From an uncultured Bacteroidales bacterium (GTDB lineage: Bacteria; Bacteroidota; Bacteroidia; Bacteroidales; UBA932), in assembly GCA_946405485.1 (NCBI GenBank), contig CAMJHJ010000024.1, positions 1 to 17,074 of the forward strand: a stretch of DNA of 17,074 nucleotides, given 5' to 3'. The position numbers and the translations under genes were made by a program. Position 1 is the first letter of the stretch; each line of letters begins with the position of its first letter. Below the pieces are notes generated by a model that was given only the letters and a program-made list of their open reading frames with translations, made no database searches and had not been told where the DNA came from. This document shows positions 13,761 to 17,074 of the stretch, piece after piece.

Positions 13761-15947
13761 TCAGGATATCTTGCTGAAGTCCTTGATCTCGTATTTGTCC
13801 TTGCGGAGCTCTTCGCGCAGGGGCGCGTTGACCGGCTGCTCCAAGACCGGATCGGCGGAAAGGACTTTTTCGGCATAGCGCCGGGCTTCGCCGAGCAGGA
13901 TACCGTCCTTGGCGAGAGAGGCGATGTTGAGCGTCACGGGCAGGCCGCTCTGCTGCGTACCTTCGAGGTCGCCGGGACCGCGCATCTTCAGGTCCGCCTC
14001 GGCCAGTTCGAAGCCGTCTTCTGTGGAGCAGAGCAGGTCGATGCGTTTCTGGGATTCCTTGGATACCTTGATGTCCTTGACCAGGATGCAGTAGGATTGC
14101 TCTGCGCCGCGGCCGACGCGGCCTCTGAGCTGGTGCAGTTGCGAAAGACCGAATCGTTCCGCGCTTTCGATGACCATCACCGATGCGTTGGGCACGTCCA
14201 CTCCGACCTCGATGACCGTGGTGGAAACCAAGATCTGGGCACGTCCTGCTACGAAAGCGTCCATATTGAAGTTCTTCTCTTCGCTGCTTTGCTGGCCGTG
14301 GACGATGGCGACTTTATAGGGCGGGAAGGGGAAGTTTTGAACAATGTCCTCGTAGCCTGTCTGCAGGTTTTTGAGGTCCATCTTCTCGCTTTCGAAGATC
14401 AAAGGATAGACGACGAAGATCTGCCGGCCTTTGTCGATCTCCGCTTTCATGAAACGGTAGAGATGGGCGCGTTTACCCTGGCCGATCTGGAGGGTCTGGA
14501 TGGGTTTTCGGCCGGGGGGCATCTCGTCAATGACGGAAACGTCTAGGTCGCCATATACGGTCATTGCCAGGGTCCTGGGAATAGGGGTCGCTGTCATGAC
14601 GAGGATGTGGGGCGGGATTTCAGGCCCTTTGGCCCAAAGCCTTGCCCGCTGCTCGACTCCGAATCTATGTTGCTCGTCGATTACTGCCAGCCCCAGTGCT
14701 TTGAAGTGAACATTATCTTCGAGAAGGGCATGTGTGCCGACGATGATGCCGATACTGCCGTCTTCCAGGCCGGCGTGGATCTCGCGCCGTTCACGGACGG
14801 TGCTGCTGCCGGTCAGGAGGGCGCATTTCACGCGGGTCGGTTTCAGATACTTGCTGATATTTGCATAATGCTGCTGCGCAAGCACCTCGGTCGGGGCCAT
14901 CAGGCAGGCTTGGAAACCGTTCCCGATGGCGATAAGGGAACTCAGGACCGCCACCATCGTCTTGCCCGATCCCACATCGCCCTGCAGCAGACGGTTCATC
15001 TGGCGTCCGCTCATCAAGTCGCTCCGGATCTCTTTGATGACCCGTTTCTGCGCGCCCGTCAGTTCGTAGGGGAGGGCGTTGAAGCAGGCATTGAAGTCCG
15101 GTCCGACTTTGGGCATGGGGATGCCGTTCTCCCCGCGGCTCCGGATGAACTTCTGTTTCAGCAATGATAGTTGGAGGAAGAAAAGTTCCTCGAACTTGAG
15201 CCGGTAGGTGGCTCTGGCGAGCGCTTCCTGGCTTTCGGGGAAATGGATGTTCTGCAGGGCGTAGCGCAGGGGGCAGAGGCCCTTTTCCTGCAAAACGTAG
15301 TCGGGCAGGGGATCCTTGATTTCGGGAAGGCACTTGGACAGGGCGGCGGCCTGGAGACGGTTCATCACCTTGCCGGTGATGCCGCCGTTCTTGAGTTTCT
15401 CGGTGCTGGGATAGACACCGGTCAGTGTCCCGACTCCGGCTTGCGCCTGTCCGGGAGCGGGGGCCGGGTCGACTTCCGGGTGGACGATGTTCATTCGCCC
15501 GTTGAAGGCTGCCGGTTTTCCGAAAAAGAGGAAGGAGAGGCCGGGCTTGAGCCGGTCGAAGTTCCATTTGATGCCTTTGAAGAAGACCATTTCCATCTCG
15601 CCGGTGGCATCGGCAACCCAGACGCTGAGGCGCTTGACGGCGTTGAAACGAAGGGGCTTGCCGTCAGCGGTGGTCGGTGTTTCCGGTGCACCGGGACCGC
15701 TCTGCCAGAAGATGGAACCCGCGGGACCAAAGAGGGTGACGCGGGTGACCCGGCCGAGGATTTGGACGTAGGCGAGGTCGGGGCGGACATCGGCGATGCG
15801 CTGGAGGCTGCTGCGGTCGATGTAACGGAAGGGGTAGAGGTGGATGAGGTCGGAGAGTGTCGCGACTTCCAGCTCGCTTTTCAGCAGCTGGGCTCGTTTC
15901 GGTCCCACTCCGGGCAGATACTGTATGTCCGATCCCAATGCATCCAT
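13761..15947 (-). CDS. recG: ATP-dependent DNA helicase RecG
   Basis: Branch-migrating helicase that remodels stalled replication forks and Holliday junctions in the cytoplasm. The 728-residue product begins with a helix-hairpin-helix-like YLPGVGPKRAQLL, followed by the OB-fold wedge domain (about 90-190) and the two helicase lobes. Motifs seen: Walker A GDVGSGKT, DEQH (motif II, with HRFGVEQRA), TATPIPRTLAMTVYGDLDVS (motif III region) and QLRGRVGRG (motif VI). The frame runs back to 16052, but that extension is translated from the inverted-repeat element and promoter. The ATG at 15947 sits directly before the conserved start. The length is close to that of E. coli RecG (693) with a slightly longer wedge region. 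The -7 element ends five bases before this ATG, so the mRNA may lack a leader. Confidence 0.96.
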   Translation of the reverse strand: MDALGSDIQYLPGVGPKRAQLLKSELEVATLSDLIHLYPFRYIDRSSLQRIADVRPDLAYVQILGRVTRVTLFGPAGSIFWQSGPGAPETPTTADGKPLRFNAVKRLSVWVADATGEMEMVFFKGIKWNFDRLKPGLSFLFFGKPAAFNGRMNIVHPEVDPAPAPGQAQAGVGTLTGVYPSTEKLKNGGITGKVMNRLQAAALSKCLPEIKDPLPDYVLQEKGLCPLRYALQNIHFPESQEALARATYRLKFEELFFLQLSLLKQKFIRSRGENGIPMPKVGPDFNACFNALPYELTGAQKRVIKEIRSDLMSGRQMNRLLQGDVGSGKTMVAVLSSLIAIGNGFQACLMAPTEVLAQQHYANISKYLKPTRVKCALLTGSSTVRERREIHAGLEDGSIGIIVGTHALLEDNVHFKALGLAVIDEQHRFGVEQRARLWAKGPEIPPHILVMTATPIPRTLAMTVYGDLDVSVIDEMPPGRKPIQTLQIGQGKRAHLYRFMKAEIDKGRQIFVVYPLIFESEKMDLKNLQTGYEDIVQNFPFPPYKVAIVHGQQSSEEKNFNMDAFVAGRAQILVSTTVIEVGVDVPNASVMVIESAERFGLSQLHQLRGRVGRGAEQSYCILVKDIKVSKESQKRIDLLCSTEDGFELAEADLKMRGPGDLEGTQQSGLPVTLNIASLAKDGILLGEARRYAEKVLSADPVLEQPVNAPLREELRKDKYEIKDFSKIS

Positions 15948-15952
15948 ACATA

Positions 15953-15983
15953 CAAATATAGTAGATTTGTCGGATTTCTTCAA
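15953..15983 (-). promoter_or_regulatory. recG: recG promoter, near-consensus
   Basis: On the minus strand CTTG, with its TTG at 15983-15981, is followed by exactly 20 bp and then TATATTTG (15960-15953). This fits the Bacteroidota -33/-7 consensus TTTG-N19-21-TAnnTTTG well. The -7 element ends only five bases before the recG ATG. Confidence 0.75.
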
Positions 15984-15990
15984 GTTTGGA

Positions 15991-16157
15991 TCAGAGAGGG
16001 AGTCGGACAATGTCGGAACTCCGTTCGCTACGCTCACTCCGGCCCCTCCCACCGTTTCCTGCGTCCCCGCTGCGCGGGAACTTGTCTCCGGCGGGCCCCG
16101 TCCCCCTTCCCGTGCCCGGGGGTGGGCACGTCCGCCACTGTCCGACTCCCTCTCTGA
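15991..16157. repeat. Inverted-repeat element between pckA and recG
   Basis: An 18-bp arm at 15991-16008 (TCAGAGAGGGAGTCGGAC) is perfectly inverted at 16140-16157. With two mismatches the arms extend to 27 bp (15991-16017 and 16131-16157). The GC-rich inside holds further hairpins: CGTGCCC/GGGCACG at 16111-16130, directly abutting the right arm, and CCCGC/GCGGG at 16066-16078. No gene is supported here; the recG frame runs in from one side, but this is not coding. It fits precisely between the pckA terminator and the recG promoter. It may be a copy of an intergenic repeat family or a non-autonomous mobile element. No target-site duplication was evident. Confidence 0.7.
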
Positions 16158-16160
16158 CAG

Positions 16161-16189
16161 AAAAAGGCCGACCTGGAGGTCAGCCTTTT
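16161..16189 (-). terminator. Rho-independent terminator of pckA
   Basis: On the minus strand a 12-bp stem AAAAGGCTGACC / GGTCGGCCTTTT (one T-G wobble) encloses loop TCCA and runs into a five-T tract. It lies 21 bp after the pckA stop. It would insulate recG from pckA transcription. On the plus strand the wobble becomes a C-A mismatch, so it is directional. Confidence 0.85.
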
Positions 16190-16210
16190 CCTAAAGTGTC
16201 AGATGGAAGT

Positions 16211-17074
16211 CTAGAGCTGGGGACCGGCGGCGACCAGCGCCTTGCCAGCCTCGTTGCTCTCGTACTTCTTGAAGTTCTTGATGAAGCGTCCGGCGAGATC
16301 CTTCGCCTTCTCCTCCCACTGGGCGGGATCCGCATAGGTGTCGCGGGGATCCAGGATGCCCGTGTCGACGCCCTTCAGGACGGTCGGGACGGTGAAGTTG
16401 AAGTAAGGGATCTGCTTGGTCGGCGCCGCATCGATCGAGTGGTCAAGGATCGCATCGATGATGCCGCGGGTGTCGCGGATGGAGATGCGCTTGCCCGTGC
16501 CGTTCCAACCGGTGTTGACGAGGTATGCCTTCGCGCCGCTCTGCTCCATGCGCTTCACGAGCTCTTCCGCATACTTGGTCGGATGCAGCTCCAGGAAAGC
16601 CTGGCCGAAGCAGGCGCTGAAGGTCGGGGTGGGCTCGGTGATGCCGCGCTCGGTACCCGCGAGCTTCGCGGTGAAACCGCTAAGGAAGTAGTACTTCGTC
16701 TGCTCGGGAGTCAGGATGGAGACCGGAGGCAGGACGCCGAAAGCGTCGGCGCTCAGGAAGATGACCTGCTTGGCGGCGGGACCTGCGCTCAGGGGACGGA
16801 CGATATTCTTGATGTGGTAGATCGGGTAGCTGACGCGGGTGTTCTCGGTCACGCTCTTGTCGTTGAAGTCGATCACGCCGTTCTCATCCACAGTCACGTT
16901 CTCGAGGAGTGCGTCGCGGTGGATTGCGTTGTAGATGTCGGGCTCGGACTCCTTGTCAAGCTTGATGACCTTCGCATAGCAGCCGCCTTCGAAGTTGAAG
17001 ACGCCGTGGTCGTCCCAGCCGTGCTCGTCGTCACCGATGAGCTTGCGCTTGGGGTCGGTGGAGAGGGTGGTCTT
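16211..17074 (-). CDS. pckA: Phosphoenolpyruvate carboxykinase (ATP), partial
   Basis: Interconverts oxaloacetate and phosphoenolpyruvate with ATP/ADP; in Bacteroidota it often runs toward oxaloacetate, fixing CO2 during fermentation to succinate and propionate. The C-terminal 287 residues of about 540 are in the window. The visible part opens with [10 protein letters not shown], the end of the kinase-1a P-loop (GTGKTTLS). It continues with DDEHGW (kinase-2), NFEGGCYAK, the [11 protein letters not shown] block, [14 protein letters not shown] and GTGKRISI, all diagnostic of the ATP-dependent enzyme. The stop is TAG at 16211, followed by a strong terminator. The start, promoter and N-terminal substrate-binding domain lie beyond the edge. 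Confidence 0.97.
   Translation of the reverse strand, partial: KTTLSTDPKRKLIGDDEHGWDDHGVFNFEGGCYAKVIKLDKESEPDIYNAIHRDALLENVTVDENGVIDFNDKSVTENTRVSYPIYHIKNIVRPLSAGPAAKQVIFLSADAFGVLPPVSILTPEQTKYYFLSGFTAKLAGTERGITEPTPTFSACFGQAFLELHPTKYAEELVKRMEQSGAKAYLVNTGWNGTGKRISIRDTRGIIDAILDHSIDAAPTKQIPYFNFTVPTVLKGVDTGILDPRDTYADPAQWEEKAKDLAGRFIKNFKKYESNEAGKALVAAGPQL

Noticed and set aside
15948..16052. N-terminal extension of recG to an ATG at 16052
   Set aside because: It would translate the promoter and inverted-repeat element. The conserved RecG start is at 15947.
15171..16157. 328-codon open frame on the plus strand over recG and the inverted repeat
   Set aside because: Antisense to the wedge region of recG, and it runs through the recG promoter. 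No domain is recognisable.

Overview
The window looks like chromosomal DNA of a GC-rich member of the Bacteroidota, most likely Bacteroidales. The signs are Bacteroidetes-type -7 promoter elements (TAnnTTTG), several LolA-type lipoprotein signals, a stand-alone SusC-style TonB plug domain, an ECF sigma factor followed by a membrane/beta-barrel protein, and the near absence of Shine-Dalgarno sequences before start codons. Genus cannot be fixed from the sequence alone. There is no phage, integrase, insertion sequence or CRISPR array.

Left part (1-2084). A truncated rhamnulokinase gene (rhaB) and fabD lie on the minus strand, 28 bp apart. A divergent promoter region follows, with tRNA-Arg(CCG) and its terminator on the plus strand and then yccF, a small inner-membrane protein gene.

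Plus-strand stress/signalling cluster (2193-6698). The order is an unidentified lipoprotein, an ECF sigma factor that starts inside the lipoprotein gene, a protein with an anti-sigma-like N-terminus, one inner-membrane helix and a C-terminal beta-barrel-like domain, a YfbK-like von Willebrand A lipoprotein, and a Bcp/PrxQ peroxiredoxin. The first three genes overlap and are probably translationally coupled. The last two follow after 61 and 12 bp. Together they could be an envelope-stress regulon with its own sigma factor.

Minus-strand cluster (13717 down to 6704). The order is a lipoprotein S9 dipeptidyl-peptidase, a lipoprotein serpin, a lipoprotein made only of a TonB plug domain, a Gate-domain membrane transporter, and a GH127-like (DUF1680) glycosidase. 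The first three are joined by 4-bp ATGA overlaps. The last two follow after 29 and 9 bp. A protease, a protease inhibitor and an orphan plug under one promoter is the most unusual arrangement here and the best candidate for an undescribed system.

Right end. recG lies upstream of that operon and has a near-consensus promoter so close to its ATG that the mRNA may be leaderless. Between recG and the PEP carboxykinase gene (pckA, truncated by the window edge) is a highly structured inverted-repeat element of about 167 bp, then the pckA terminator.
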